Shown: positions 20,277 to 30,551, counted from the stretch's first letter. The stretch: DNA of 43,392 nt from Gracilaria vermiculophylla (GCA_019155205.2 JAHNZQ020000010.1:1839006-1882397), one strand, 5' to 3'. Notes: generated by a model from the sequence alone, not told the origin. Translations and numbers: made by a program.

Positions 20277-21470
20277 CATGTGGGGGCTATGCGTTCAATG
20301 ATTATAATTATGTACGTGCTGTAAACTCTATGTTCTCTTTCTTGCGATTGATGGTTATTGGTATACTATTAAACAACCCGCTACAATGGATTGCCGATTT
20401 GAAAGCAGACGTAGCCCTGGTACACTTCACGCGAAGGTTCCATCCAACCTGGATTTACTCTCTGCCATGCAAGATTACGCTTACCGTGTGGACACGACAA
20501 CGGGAGTGGGCGGATTAAAACAACTCGTTTCAGATACTCATGCACGTAACGTCTCAGCTAGAACGCCACAAGGTGCGACGGCTACGGGCCACGGTTATCC
20601 GCGCTCTTTGCGAATTGCGGGAGCTATAATATTGGTACAAACGAGCGTGTCTGCGGCCAATTACGCTCCAACATCGGGGACAGGCGCTCTTTCAGATCTG
20701 TTCTGTTCGCAGTTCATCGGTATCCACTGAGAAAGTGCCAAGGCAATGAATGGCACAGCTTCCGCGCCCCACGCATGGCAGCTTCGCCCTGCACAAATAT
20801 CACAACACAACAACGGTAGGACGTGTGGATCGGTATCGTTTTCCAAGCGCTTCATGCGCAGCGGCGACTCGATTTCGGCCAATGATTATTTTTTCCGACG
20901 CTACATCTGTTCGCCCTTGGTGTCAGGAATGACTTATATCGGACTCGTTCAAGCTTGTTTCTTTTGTCACATGGTACATGTCCGCGTAAATTGCTGCTAA
21001 GGGTAAAATTGGCCGGATTGCTTACACGCTGGTCATGACCTTTGGTGAGGGGTTTGGACCACATTTTCTGATGCGTCAAGCCTTGAGAACGTCCCCGTCC
21101 AATGCAATACAAGGCGTTGTTTGATTCGTGACATGCTTAAATCAATACAACTTCAACCTATTATCATTCGAGTCGGTTGTGGTGCTGGCTTCGGTAAGCC
21201 TTCTTTGATGCTTATCCTTTCTTGGCATTGGGATTGGAATACCGAACGGATGTTGACATCATCTCACGAGCTTGACGTTCTTCATAAAGCTGATAAAAAC
21301 TTACCACGGACGAGAGGAGGTGAGCTGGTCGCTTTGGTCCTGGCATGCACAATTGGAATGCGATTAGAAATTTTACTGAAAACTTTATCTTCGCTATCCT
21401 TTTTTTTACTGGCGCCAAACGTGCTGCAATAAGGGTTGGCGTTGTAAGTTCTTTCGACACCAAGCTGTCT
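20277..21470. other. Intergenic, NYN2 to foldback repeat
   Basis: No supported gene. The stretch is AT-richer than the NYN2 gene, and its short open frames have no recognisable similarity. Confidence 0.45.
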
Positions 21471-21831
21471 ACAGTGCGTTTCAAAATCATATCACGCCTA
21501 AAAAACGCGCCAAAGTAGTACTGTAGTGCGCCTTTTGCAGAACATATAAGTAAAAACCGTTTCATAATCATAACACTACACCATCAACATCCATCGTTAT
21601 GGATCNNNNNNNNNNNNNNNNNNNNNNNNNNNNNNNNNNNNNNNNNNNNNNNNNNNNNNNNNNNNNNNNNNNNNNNNNNNNNNNNNNNNNNNNNNNNNNN
21701 NNNNNTGTTATGATTTTGAAACGGTTTTTGGACTTGAATTTATTTTTAATCTTGATCTTGTAGTCGTACAGTACCAAATTCACAATTTTTGTACTTGGAC
21801 ACCGACGTGTTATGATTTTGAAACAGACTGT
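21471..21831. repeat. Foldback/MITE-like inverted repeats spanning the gap
   Basis: Two nested inverted-repeat pairs. The outer arms at 21471-21496 and 21806-21831 match at 23 of 26 positions. The inner arms at 21552-21575 and 21706-21729 match at 23 of 24. All four share the core GTTTCAwAATCATA (or its complement), so the motif occurs twice in each orientation around the N gap. This is the structure of a foldback element, or of the ends of a DNA transposon whose middle was not assembled. No transposase is visible, and I could not fix a target-site duplication. Confidence 0.7.
21606..21705. other. Assembly gap (100 N)
   Basis: Exactly 100 N, the conventional placeholder for a gap of unknown length. 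Apparent open frames crossing it are meaningless. It sits inside the inverted-repeat structure, which probably caused the break. Confidence 0.99.
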
Positions 21832-22228
21832 ACTAGCTATAGCTGTGGCAGGGCTGGTCAACTGTGCTGCGTTCCCATCACCCTTGTCAGCCTTTCGACC
21901 AGGCTGGTCGTGGCCTCGAGGCTCTTCCTCGGCGCCGATCATTTAGACAGCATTGTTTAGCAAGTGGTTCACTTGGATGAAGAGACTCTACCCGAGTCTC
22001 ATGCAAACACACTGCGATTACCATCTGGCCTTGCCTCGCTAGTCTGTCCTTTGGGTTGCAATCGCTTCTGTATTACTGTTTCACGGCACTTGGTTGTTTT
22101 GCTCAAAGTAACGACTTGATCCATCCCACGCGTCGTCAGTTGTGCCTGTGTGTGCGCGCGCCCTTGCGTTGACGAGATCCTTATTTGCAGCTGAAGAACG
22201 TGGCTTTGCCCTCAGCCCAAAACCTGAA
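21832..22228. other. Intergenic, upstream of Cys-rich gene
   Basis: No gene. This is probably the promoter and leader of the gene starting at 22229. Reading continues in frame from a GTG at 22142 but without an ATG. Confidence 0.45.
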
Positions 22229-23476
22229 ATGGCCAAGCCTTACGGGTTTGATTCAGAAGTGCTCGACGCAATTCGCAAATTTCACATAGCCCTTGAAGAG
22301 CTCCCAACCGAACTGAGACAAGATGAACGCCCAGACACCGACGCAGGCAGGGCGCTTTTGCTTTGTAAGGTTATTACCACGAGGTTTGTTTCATTGTCCG
22401 AGTGGGACTATGACGAAGTCTGTGCATTTCTCTTGTGCACGTACCCGCGGCCTTTGTTTCGCAAATGCTGCCAGATTGCTGGAGGGTCGAGGTTTATGAA
22501 TGTCGTGTACGCAAGTTGGAAGCCATCCTTTGAACTCCATGCCTTTGCCATGTGGGAATATTCAAGGAGGGAGTCTGTCTTGTTTGGCCACTGGTTGTTC
22601 TTGTTACCCGATGAGCAGCGACCAGCGAAGGAAGAAATGGGAAAGGTGCTCTTCAGTACAATGGTTCGGTCGGGCATGCTCACCGAGAGGGATTGTGCCA
22701 GTGTTGCAGGAGCAATACTTCTGTACCCTCTGGAAAGCATGCATGCGCGAGAGCACGAGGAAGCCATCGACAAGTATTCATTGCTGCTAGACCCTTGTGA
22801 AGTGGGGCTGCTTTGTCGAAGTCTTCTCCTCCATCGAGCTGTGGAGCGGTCTTTGTGCAAGTGCAGGTATCGAGATCGCTCTAACGTGCTAGCTCAGTGT
22901 CAATGTGAAAACCGCAATGCGGAGGTGAATTGGAGTGCAGTCAAACTGTCAAACGACTTGGATAAGGAGTACGCCACAGTGATCTTCCAGTTGATTCTGG
23001 AGCGCCACCATGCAGATGCGGTTGCGTATGATCGGCGATGGAGTCAAGACGACAGAGATGTGTTTCTGCGGAGTGCGTGTGAATATGTGTTTTGCAAAGA
23101 AGTGTACACTGAAGTTTACCAGAATTTGCACAGTGGAAAGGAGCCAAGAGTGGTGCAACAGAATCCAAGACCCTTGACAGAGGTGGAGATACGAACGAAT
23201 ATTGCGCGTACTGCCGACCGCGACTACAATCCAAGCTTTGCCAACCACAACGGATGCGTAGTGCGATCCTGTCGTCAGTCCACAAAGAAAGGGTGCGCAA
23301 ATGTGTCGTGCAAAACTCACTGCTCGCAACTGGGGTTTCACACATGCAATGCCCACAGAACGTACATCATCAAGGCTGCACCTAGTTACCAGCCTCGCAG
23401 AGGTATCGATTTTATTCCAGAGCACATGTGCAGTGGTGGAAGGGGCTTGCCGGCGAAACGTGAGGGAAACATATAG
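22229..23476 (+). CDS. Cys-rich protein of unknown function
   Basis: A 415-residue protein from the first ATG (22229), which is preceded by 29 open codons with no ATG. I do not recognise the family. The first 220 residues look helical and globular with scattered Cys and Trp. A short Cys cluster, CKCRYRDRSNVLAQCQC, lies near the middle. The C-terminal region has a dense Cys/His array, with sections GCVVRSC, GCANVSCKTHC and GFHTCNAHR. Its spacing suggests one or two zinc-binding sites. Such arrays occur in DNA- or protein-binding modules and in transposon-derived proteins, but nothing here decides between them. There is no signal peptide or membrane segment. It lies just downstream of the foldback repeat and gap, so a mobile-element origin is possible but not shown. 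Confidence 0.7.
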   Translation: MAKPYGFDSEVLDAIRKFHIALEELPTELRQDERPDTDAGRALLLCKVITTRFVSLSEWDYDEVCAFLLCTYPRPLFRKCCQIAGGSRFMNVVYASWKPSFELHAFAMWEYSRRESVLFGHWLFLLPDEQRPAKEEMGKVLFSTMVRSGMLTERDCASVAGAILLYPLESMHAREHEEAIDKYSLLLDPCEVGLLCRSLLLHRAVERSLCKCRYRDRSNVLAQCQCENRNAEVNWSAVKLSNDLDKEYATVIFQLILERHHADAVAYDRRWSQDDRDVFLRSACEYVFCKEVYTEVYQNLHSGKEPRVVQQNPRPLTEVEIRTNIARTADRDYNPSFANHNGCVVRSCRQSTKKGCANVSCKTHCSQLGFHTCNAHRTYIIKAAPSYQPRRGIDFIPEHMCSGGRGLPAKREGNI

Positions 23477-24361
23477 GTGAAGCAAAGCCGCTTTTTTTCC
23501 TAGACAATGTTGCGACAGCGTCACCGTCACCTGCACTGTGTTCTACGAGTTGGGGCGAATGACAGATGGTCGCATCTGGAGAACAATCAGAAAATGAGAT
23601 CTCTGCTGCGTTGATTCTGGTTTGCTGTGGTGGAGCGTAGAAGCAGTACCTTCGGAAGCCTAAACCGGTTCACACCGGGGGATAGACGACGTTGGGTGCA
23701 GGGCGTGAAGATGAGCACCAATGTGCTTCTAATAATGGTTGCACCTTCTTGTCCCCCAGCCGCTGTTGTATTGTGTTTACCAGCCTACCGAGGGGCCTGA
23801 TCAACACAGAGCACGTGTTGGATCGCGCGCATCGACTGAATACGCAACGGTGGGGCACAGAATTATTATAAACTCGCACGATGCGGCAAGGAATGTTGGG
23901 ATGGCGGGGGCCGGTGACCGGCGGAAGCGTGTTGAGGAGCCTTGGTGGTGTCCCAGTGTATTGTGCGCTGGGGTGCTCCATTAGGGCATAAGGGCAAGGG
24001 AGGCGGAACGGAATATGGATTTTGTGTCATCTGGGCGCATACCACGGCCTAAAGTTGGCAGTGCGGACGCGAGCCGCCGCAGGCCCACACACGGCCATGC
24101 AGCTTGCGCAATGGCACGGCCGCGCAGCTGCGCAGATGAAGGCAGCGGGTGTGCGCTTCCACAACGCCGGCGATGACGTGTTGCGCAATGTGCCACTTTT
24201 AGCCGAGCGCGCGCACGCATTAGATTCCCATCTTTCCCGCACTCACTGTGCAATGCATAGGAGCGCCAAACTCGCCGTGCGAACACCGTAGATATTGTGG
24301 GTGCGAGCAATGCTCGACATCTTCGGCGGCCGTCGGGCGTCACCGTCTCGGGCCGGTAAAA
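23477..24361. other. Intergenic, Cys-rich gene to bHLH-GAF gene
   Basis: No supported gene. GC content rises towards the bHLH-GAF start. The reading frame of that gene is open back to a GTG at 24248 but has no ATG there. Confidence 0.45.
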
Positions 24362-25501
24362 ATGGAGTTCAGTGCGCAGCATGTCGTCGACTTCCCCGCT
24401 CACATGGTGGTGTTTGGCGATGATTCTCTCCCCGTTGAGCACCAGCCAGACGCTCTACAACTACCGGAGATGCACGCATCCGCCGTGCACCTGGCCCTCG
24501 AACATCATCAGATTTCAGCGCTTCAACCACAGGCGGCCAAGTTCCACAGCCAAGCTTGTGTTCTGCCCTACCATCCAATTCTAAGTACTGCGCATGCCGA
24601 GCTTACTTCCGCCAGTGCAAATACGTTGACGGACTTGAATGCGTTGAGTGGCACATCGATATACGGCGACTGTCATTCTGTAGACGACAGTTCAGCGCAC
24701 AAAGCACCCGTCGTTCAAAGTGCGCCTGATGAGCCTCCTCCGTGCAACGCTGCAGTTCGCCGAAATGTATCGCACACTCGCCGTTGTCGAGCCAAGGTGA
24801 ATTCCAAGTTTGAAAGCCTTTTGCAAGTGTTGCCAGAACCGCCGCCCGGCACAGAGGTGAGGCACAAGGCGCAAATACTGCAGCATGCCATCGACTGCTA
24901 CCGACGGGTGGTTTGCAAAAACAGGCAGCTGGAGATGAAGCTTGCGCTTCGATCGCCCGCCGCAATGCACCGCTGGGTGCAGTCGGTCGTCTCCACGGCG
25001 CCCATTCTCAAGGACGCGCTCAAATCGTTCATGGCCATGATATGCCTCACGAACAACTGGAAGTATGCCGAGCTGTGGCGCCCCCAAACGCGCGCCGGCA
25101 CGTCGTCCGTCGTGCTGCAGTACGTCACGGGCGCGCTTCCGCCAACGGTAGGCGGCGAAACGCTGCAGAGGCTGCGAACATACCGACAGCACTCGCGCAA
25201 GTACCGCTTCGCGCCTCGCAGCGGGGTGCCGGGGCGCGTGTTCCTGACAAGGAGGCCCGAGTGGCTCCCGCTGCTGAGCGACCCCGTTGCGTTTCTTCGT
25301 GCGCCACACGCCGTGCGGAACGGTGTGCAGGTCACTTTCGCGGTGCCCGTCATTGTGAACGGCAGTGTGCAGATGGTTGTGGAGTTTTTCGACACGGATC
25401 GGAGGGATTACGACCACGCGGCGCTCAACGTGGCCAACGAGATGGCTTCGGTGTTCGGAAAAGCGTTCAGTCAGCTGCAGACATATGCCTGTTTCTTGTA
25501 G
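24362..25501 (+). CDS. bHLH-GAF transcription-factor-like protein
   Basis: A 379-residue protein joining a basic helix-loop-helix segment (about 133-186) to a GAF-like domain (about 205-370). The helices read AKVNSKFESLLQVLP and RHKAQILQHAIDCYRRVV, close to the usual bHLH pattern including the KAQIL start of helix 2. The basic region VRRNVSHTRRCRAK keeps two of the expected Arg but has Thr139 where the E-box-contacting Glu normally stands, so DNA specificity may differ. The C-terminal domain contains GVPGRVFLTRRPEWLPLL, FAVPVIVNGSVQMVVEFF and a closing helix, all typical of GAF/MYC_N-like sensor folds. The likely role is a nuclear regulator whose second domain binds a small ligand or a partner; this is inference. 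The first ATG is at 24362. Residues 1-130 are low-complexity. Confidence 0.8.
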   Translation: MEFSAQHVVDFPAHMVVFGDDSLPVEHQPDALQLPEMHASAVHLALEHHQISALQPQAAKFHSQACVLPYHPILSTAHAELTSASANTLTDLNALSGTSIYGDCHSVDDSSAHKAPVVQSAPDEPPPCNAAVRRNVSHTRRCRAKVNSKFESLLQVLPEPPPGTEVRHKAQILQHAIDCYRRVVCKNRQLEMKLALRSPAAMHRWVQSVVSTAPILKDALKSFMAMICLTNNWKYAELWRPQTRAGTSSVVLQYVTGALPPTVGGETLQRLRTYRQHSRKYRFAPRSGVPGRVFLTRRPEWLPLLSDPVAFLRAPHAVRNGVQVTFAVPVIVNGSVQMVVEFFDTDRRDYDHAALNVANEMASVFGKAFSQLQTYACFL

Positions 25502-26818
25502 GCTGCAAAGAGCTTGCGCGGCTTGGTGTGCAGCTGCTACTTTTTTTGGGCGACAACAAGGGGGATTTGGCGCGGGGCAGCGCCGTTGGTGTGATTGGAA
25601 AGAGTGTTGCCACAAACGTGCTGACTATGAGTGGCGAGTGTGTAGGAGAAAAGGTGTCTGCGATGCCTTTACGTGGATGAATGGGAAGCGGCATTGTACT
25701 GGCACAAGTTTGACAAGTTTCAAAGGCGGCAACATTGAGGTGTACTCGACTAGCTCTAGACAGCGAGAAGGAGAGAGGCGCGGGGGCGTCACTGAAACAG
25801 CAAGGAAAGAATGAACGTCGGACAGTCGTTGCTGAGGGTGTGGCGCGTGATGCTTGGAAAGAAGCATCAAACGCTTGATCAAGTGAGGCATGAAGCACCA
25901 CGTCAAACTGAACGCCAAGCTCAACTTGACCCGTGCTATTGCGCGAGAACTTGGAGTAAACGAGTGAGTTTCTCACGTTAGTGCTTGGGTTGTGAAGAAC
26001 ACATGTTTTTTTAACGGTTTTTTTACTTGCGATTTGTGAAATGTTTTGCCATTTTTTTGACATTTCACACCATGTCATCAAGTATGTTTTGGAAACAGTC
26101 TGTATGCGTGCAATTTATTCAGCCGTTGGCACTCCGCGCCCGCACACGAAGACGCGTGTAAACAGACAGGCTACTGAAGAACATTAGTGCTGTGGAGTGC
26201 GTCGGGAGGAGGCGCCGAGCCCGTTCGCAGCTGCCGATCTAACGCTCAATCCTCGCGCCGCGGCGGCCTTGGCGGCCTCGGCGGCCTCGGCGGCGGCCAA
26301 CGTGTAAACCGCGCGCGGCGCGCGCGCAGCGAGAAGGGCGGCACGCACTGCCCGCCGCGCGCACCAATGCGCGGCGCACACATTGCGGCGCAGAGCGCGT
26401 GCAGCACTTGCCACCGGTGTGCGACGCTCCAGGCTGGCGGCACGCTCCACACGCGCCGCGCCCATTGGCGCCGCCCGCCGCGGCAGTCGCGCATGCCGTT
26501 GCCATCCGCCCGCCAGCGGCGCGCCACGACAGGCGCCGCCCGCGCGCCATCCCAAACGCGCGCGCGCTCATTCTGCGCCCCAATTCGCGCATCCTCCGCC
26601 GCCCCCGCCCTTCCTCCGCCGCCACTGCGCTTTCTTCGCCCCTGCGCCCCTGCGCCCCTGCGCCCCTTCCTGCGTGTTCGCCCTCGCTGCCGCGCGTCAA
26701 GTATTTGAGGTGCCCACTCCTCCGACGCTCCCACCTCCTCAGTCCGCGCCCGCCGCGCCTCGTGCCTCCCTGCGCGCGCCCCCGTTCTCGCTCTGCCTCG
26801 CCCCTCGCCCGCGCCACC
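25502..26818. other. Intergenic, bHLH-GAF to ABCG
   Basis: No supported gene. The first 700 bp are mixed in composition, and the last 550 bp are extremely GC-rich leader/promoter of the ABCG gene. Three 9-bp units of GGCGGCCTy lie at 26262-26288. Long overlapping open frames in all frames of the GC-rich part reflect composition. Confidence 0.5.
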
Positions 26819-28886
26819 ATGAGGCACGACCCGCCCGCTATGACCCACCTCGGGCGCAGCATCGACTTCGACGCGCTCGAGGCCGCCCACCAGCTCAAGG
26901 AGCAGACGGAGAGCGTCACGTCGCGCGAAGACGCCATTCCCGTCGACCTGGTGTGGCGCAACCTCACCTTCGACGTCCCGCTGCCGCGGTCCAGAAGGGG
27001 CCGCAAGCCCGCCGCCCAGCCGCCCGCGTCCGACGCGCAGCTTCCGCCGGGCGCCGCCCCGCTCAAGCCCAACATGCGCCGCATCCTGCACGCCGTCAGC
27101 GGCCAGGTGCGCTCCGGCCACGTGTTGGCCATCATGGTGCGTGCCTTGCCGTTCCTCCCCGCCCAGCGCGCCCAACTGCCCCCCAACTGCCCCGCTCTGA
27201 CCGCCGTGTTTGCTCTTGTTTCATCGCCCGTGTGCCCGCCGCGTTTGCGCACGGCAGGGCGCGTCGGGGAGCGGCAAGACCACCATGCTCAACATGCTTT
27301 CCGGCAGACTCAAGTCCAGCAGCAGCTGTTCCACCGGCGGTCACGTGTACGTCAATGGACAGTCACGCAACTTTAACACCTTCCCGCACATCGCCAAGTT
27401 CGTCGAGCAGGACGACACCACTATGTTTGCCGAGCTCACCGTGCGCGAGCAGATTCTGTTCGCCGCTCGACTTGCGCTGTCCGACACCGTCTCGGAGGTG
27501 CGAAAGCAGGCGCGCGTGGAGAAAATCATCCAGGAGCTCGGCCTGTCCAAGTGCAAGGACACGTACATTGGAAACGAGCTCACGCGCGGTGTCAGCGGCG
27601 GAGAGAGAAGACGAGCCGCCATTGGTGTCGAACTCGTCACTGACCCGTCGCTCATCTTCTTGGACGAGCCGACGACGGGTCTTGATAGTTTCAACGCCCT
27701 CAACGTCATGACATCGCTTCGTCATCTTGCCAGGAATGGAAGGACCATCATCAGCACCATTCACCAACCGAGGTCGGGCATTTTTCACTTATTCGACATG
27801 CTCTGTCTCATCTCGGAGGGGCGCACTGTGTACTTTGGCCCCGCTGCTGAGGTCGCAGATTACTTTGACCGTCTCGGCTTTCAGTGCCCCCCACACTTCA
27901 ATGTCGCAGACTTTTGTATAGACGTGCTGTCGATTGACCACCGCAATGAGCAACGCGAGAAAAAGACAGTCGCTCGAATCGAGTACGTGTCGGATCACTA
28001 TCGCCAGAACGTGGAGCCGCAATTTCTGTCTAACGCAGATGCATACCAGTCGGCGCTTGCAGTCCAACCGACCACCAGCACGGCCAAGTTTGGCAACGGC
28101 GTGTTAAAGGAGTTTTCCATTTTGGTGCAGCGCACGAGCAAACTCATGCTTCGTGAGCGACAGCTCAACTTCACGCGTCTCGCACAGACGCTATTCTTCG
28201 CCGTTCTACTGGGCCTCATCTGGTTGAACTCTGGACGGGACGCGGAACAAATGGCCGTGCAGGGCGTGCTGTTCTTCGTGGTGGTCAACCAGTGCTTTGA
28301 CTCGGCGTTCGGCGTGGTCTTTGCGTATCCGAAGGAAAGGGCGATCGTGAACCGGGAGCGCGCCAGTGGCTTCTACCGAGACGTGTCGTACTTTTTCGGC
28401 AAACAGCTGTGTGAGTTGCCGCGCGCGGTGCTCTTCAACCTGCTGCTGCTGGCGATTCTGTACTTCATGGTGGGGCTCAACGAGAGCGCCGGCGCGTTCT
28501 TCACGCTGCTGCTGATCACGGTGTTCGTGGCGCTGGCGGGCGAGGGGCTGGCGCAGGCGCTGAGTGTGTTCGGGGGCGACGAGCAGACGGCGGCGGCGGT
28601 TGTTCCTGTGGCGGTGATCTTCCAGCTGCTGTTTGGCGGGTTCTTCATCCAGCCGGACGCGCTGCCGGGGTACATTGCGTGGATGAGGTGGGCAACGTTC
28701 ATGTACTACGCGTTTAACGCGGCGGTGCTCAACGAGTTTGGCGGCGAAGTGATGGGCGCTGCGCAGGATTTCCACCTGGGCAAGTGGGAGGCAATCGGGG
28801 TGCTGATGGCGTTTGCCATCGGGTTGAAATTGCTTTTCTTTCTGGCGCTTCGCGCCAACAAGCCGCGGTTCGACCGCACACTGTAG
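26819..28886 (+). CDS. ABCG (white/WBC-type) half-transporter, one intron
   Basis: A half-size ABC transporter with the ABCG order: nucleotide-binding domain first, then six membrane spans. Exon 1 is 26819-27136 and exon 2 is 27258-28886, giving 648 residues. The ATG has a strong context (gccaccATGa). Walker A GASGSGKTT starts right at the exon junction (107-115). The Q-loop is in FVEQDD (154-159), the signature VSGGE is at 218-222, Walker B LIFLDEP at 238-244, and the switch region reads STIHQPR. Membrane segments begin around LNFTRLAQTLFFAVLLGLIW and continue through LFNLLLLAILYFMVGL and the last span before a basic end. Two half-transporters must dimerise. ABCG members move lipids, sterols and other hydrophobic compounds; the substrate here is unknown. 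GC content is very high throughout. The 3' end converges with psaO, 131 bp away. Confidence 0.93.
27137..27257 (+). other. Spliceosomal intron in ABCG gene (121 bp)
   Basis: Starts GTGCGTG and ends GGCAG, phase 0. Its removal joins ...HVLAIM to GASGSGKTT, restoring the standard ABCG sequence through the Walker A motif. Without splicing the frame of exon 1 does not reach the ATP site. Confidence 0.92.
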
Positions 28887-29017
28887 GAGTATCCCTCATC
28901 CGCCACCGCCACTTCGGCCGCGCGCGCAGTCTCGTAAAGCAGAGGCGAAACTGAAGCCACGACAAGTCAAACAAGTTTTACAAAGAACAGACTATCACAG
29001 GCATGGAGGCGGCGCGC

Positions 29018-29452
29018 TTACGAAGCGCTCTTACGGCCGTTGTAACCGATGGTGCCGAAAATGAGGGTGGCGAACATGCCGAGGTGCCACAGGGTGAACA
29101 GCAGCCAGAATGGGTCCTCCAGGGCGGGGCCCTTGGGCCAGTGGGCGAGGTTTTCCTGGATGGAGGCGAAGAAGGCCTGGGTGAGGCCGGTGCCGTTGGT
29201 GAGCGGGATGCTGGTGGGGATGGAGGAGGGGACGACCCAGCCGATGACGGCGAGGGCGAACACGATGGGGTTGAGCTCGAACTCGACACCCTCGGAGATC
29301 TCGAACTCCATGCGGGGGGCGCGGCGCGGCGCGGCGCGGGCGACGGCAGCGCGCTGAGGGCGCATCACGAAGGCGGAGCGGGCGAGGGCACAGCGCGCGG
29401 GGGCGGCGTGGCGAACGGCGGAGGACAGCGGGACGGCGGGGACGAAGGCCAT
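29018..29452 (-). CDS. PSAO: Photosystem I subunit O precursor
   Basis: Nuclear-encoded PsaO, a small membrane subunit on the PsaA/PsaL side of photosystem I, found in green plants and red algae and linked to excitation balance between the photosystems. The 144-residue precursor has an Ala/Arg-rich plastid transit peptide of about 50 residues beginning MAFV, with no secretory signal in front, as expected for a primary plastid. The mature part has two membrane spans: NPIVFALAVIGWVVPSSIP and FWLLFTLWHLGMFATLIFGTIGY. Between them is a lumen- or stroma-facing loop containing TGLTQAFFASIQENLAHWPKGPALEDP. The ATG at 29452 and TAA at 29018 are clear. The gene converges with ABCG and is divergent from the zinc-ribbon gene across 388 bp. 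Confidence 0.96.
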   Translation of the reverse strand: MAFVPAVPLSSAVRHAAPARCALARSAFVMRPQRAAVARAAPRRAPRMEFEISEGVEFELNPIVFALAVIGWVVPSSIPTSIPLTNGTGLTQAFFASIQENLAHWPKGPALEDPFWLLFTLWHLGMFATLIFGTIGYNGRKSAS

Positions 29453-29840
29453 GGTTGCAGCGGAGGGAAAGGGGCGGCAGGGAGTGGTGTTCAGGCTGGA
29501 CTGGGGGATCGGGAGTTGGGGAGGGGGGCGGAGAAAAGTAGAACAAGAATGCGATGAGGCGGCGCAGTTAAGTGGCGGAGATGATTCGGCGAAGAGGCGC
29601 GAGATGAGGCGCGGGCAGCGGCAGCAGCGCGCGCTAAAATATCTCCCGCGGCGAGCTGCGCGCGCGCGAGGGGCGCGGCGGAGGCGGCACGGCGCGGGGG
29701 CGCGTCGCTAGCGGAGGGCCAGCGACGCGCCGGCAGCGGCGGCGCGGCGGCGGCGGCGCGGGAGCGCGGCGGCGGCACGGCGGCGGGCGGCCGTACAAGA
29801 GCGGCGGGCGACGGCGCGGCGACGCGCGCGCGCCCCGCGC
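29453..29840. other. Shared 5' region of psaO and zinc-ribbon gene
   Basis: A very GC-rich 388-bp divergent interval. It must contain the psaO promoter and leader and the start region of the plus-strand gene. No clear TATA box or other element stands out by eye. Confidence 0.5.
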
Positions 29841-30449
29841 ATGAGTCGCTGGCACCTCAGCAACTGCCCGGCGTGCGCGCGGCTGCTGCTGCTCGACGCG
29901 CGCGCGCCGCTGCAGCTGTGCCCTGCGTGTGGCGCGCTGCTGAGCGCCCCCCGCCCCCCTCCGCCATCGCCGCCGCAGCCGCCATCGCCGCCGCCGCCGC
30001 CATCGCCGCCACCTTGCGCCCACCCCCCGCCGCCGCGCTCGCTGCTGTGCGCCCGCTGCGCGCTGCTGCTGCGCTTCAGCTCCCGCTTCGACGCCGCGCT
30101 GTGCCCCGCGTGCGGCACCATCACCAGCGCCCCCCCTCACCCTCCCTCGCCGCCGCTGCTACCGCTTCCCCACGACCCCCGCACCCCCCGCCGCCCCCCT
30201 CCCAAGCTCCCCCCCCGTCGCATCGTTTGGCTTCCGAGTTCCCCCCTGCGCCCTGTCCGCCCCCTCCAACCCCACCTCCCCCCTTCCTCACACGCTCCTC
30301 TACAAATGTCTCAACCATCTCTCCCCTCCCACTCCCACTCTCCCTCCACTTCCCCTCACCAATCTCCCCCCCAATCTCCCCACCAATCTCCTCGCCAATC
30401 TCCACCCCACTCGCCCCCTTCCCAATTGCAACACCTCAAACCCCCCTGA
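29841..30449 (+). CDS. Two-module zinc-ribbon, proline-rich protein
   Basis: A 202-residue protein with two Cys4 modules of the C-x2-C...C-x2-C kind. The first pairs CPAC (9-12) with CPAC (27-30). The second pairs CARC with CPAC, at about residues 70 and 90. Each is followed by a small hydrophobic stretch (LLLL, GALL, ALLLRF, GTI), resembling LSD1/LOL-type plant zinc ribbons, although the match is by pattern only. A Pro-rich linker separates them. The C-terminal 100 residues are Pro/Ser/His/Gln low-complexity with repeated SPxQSP-like units and may be disordered. The start ATG at 29841 is clear. The open frame ends 102 bp before the convergent SWI3 gene. The low-complexity half may be over-read, so the functional protein could be shorter if spliced. 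Confidence 0.6.
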   Translation: MSRWHLSNCPACARLLLLDARAPLQLCPACGALLSAPRPPPPSPPQPPSPPPPPSPPPCAHPPPPRSLLCARCALLLRFSSRFDAALCPACGTITSAPPHPPSPPLLPLPHDPRTPRRPPPKLPPRRIVWLPSSPLRPVRPLQPHLPPSSHAPLQMSQPSLPSHSHSPSTSPHQSPPQSPHQSPRQSPPHSPPSQLQHLKPP

Positions 30450-30551
30450 TCCCTCGTGCTCGCCCCCAATCGCAGATCCGCGTCTGCGTCTAACAGTCGT
30501 TCTCTCCCGCCCTCCAAGCGCTGAAGCCCAGTAAATCAATGTGCTTCACTG

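Noticed and set aside
21568..21942. Open frame spanning the N gap
   Set aside because: Its continuity depends on the unknown bases of an assembly gap.
24692..25615. 307-codon minus-strand open frame over the bHLH-GAF gene
   Set aside because: Antisense shadow in GC-rich coding DNA; no family resemblance.
26239..27252. Gly/Arg-rich minus-strand open frames over the ABCG 5' end
   Set aside because: Composition-driven, two overlapping phases, and they cross the ABCG intron and exon 1.
30121..30449. Pro/Ser/Gln-rich low-complexity stretch as a separate gene
   Set aside because: It continues the zinc-ribbon frame and has no start or domain of its own.
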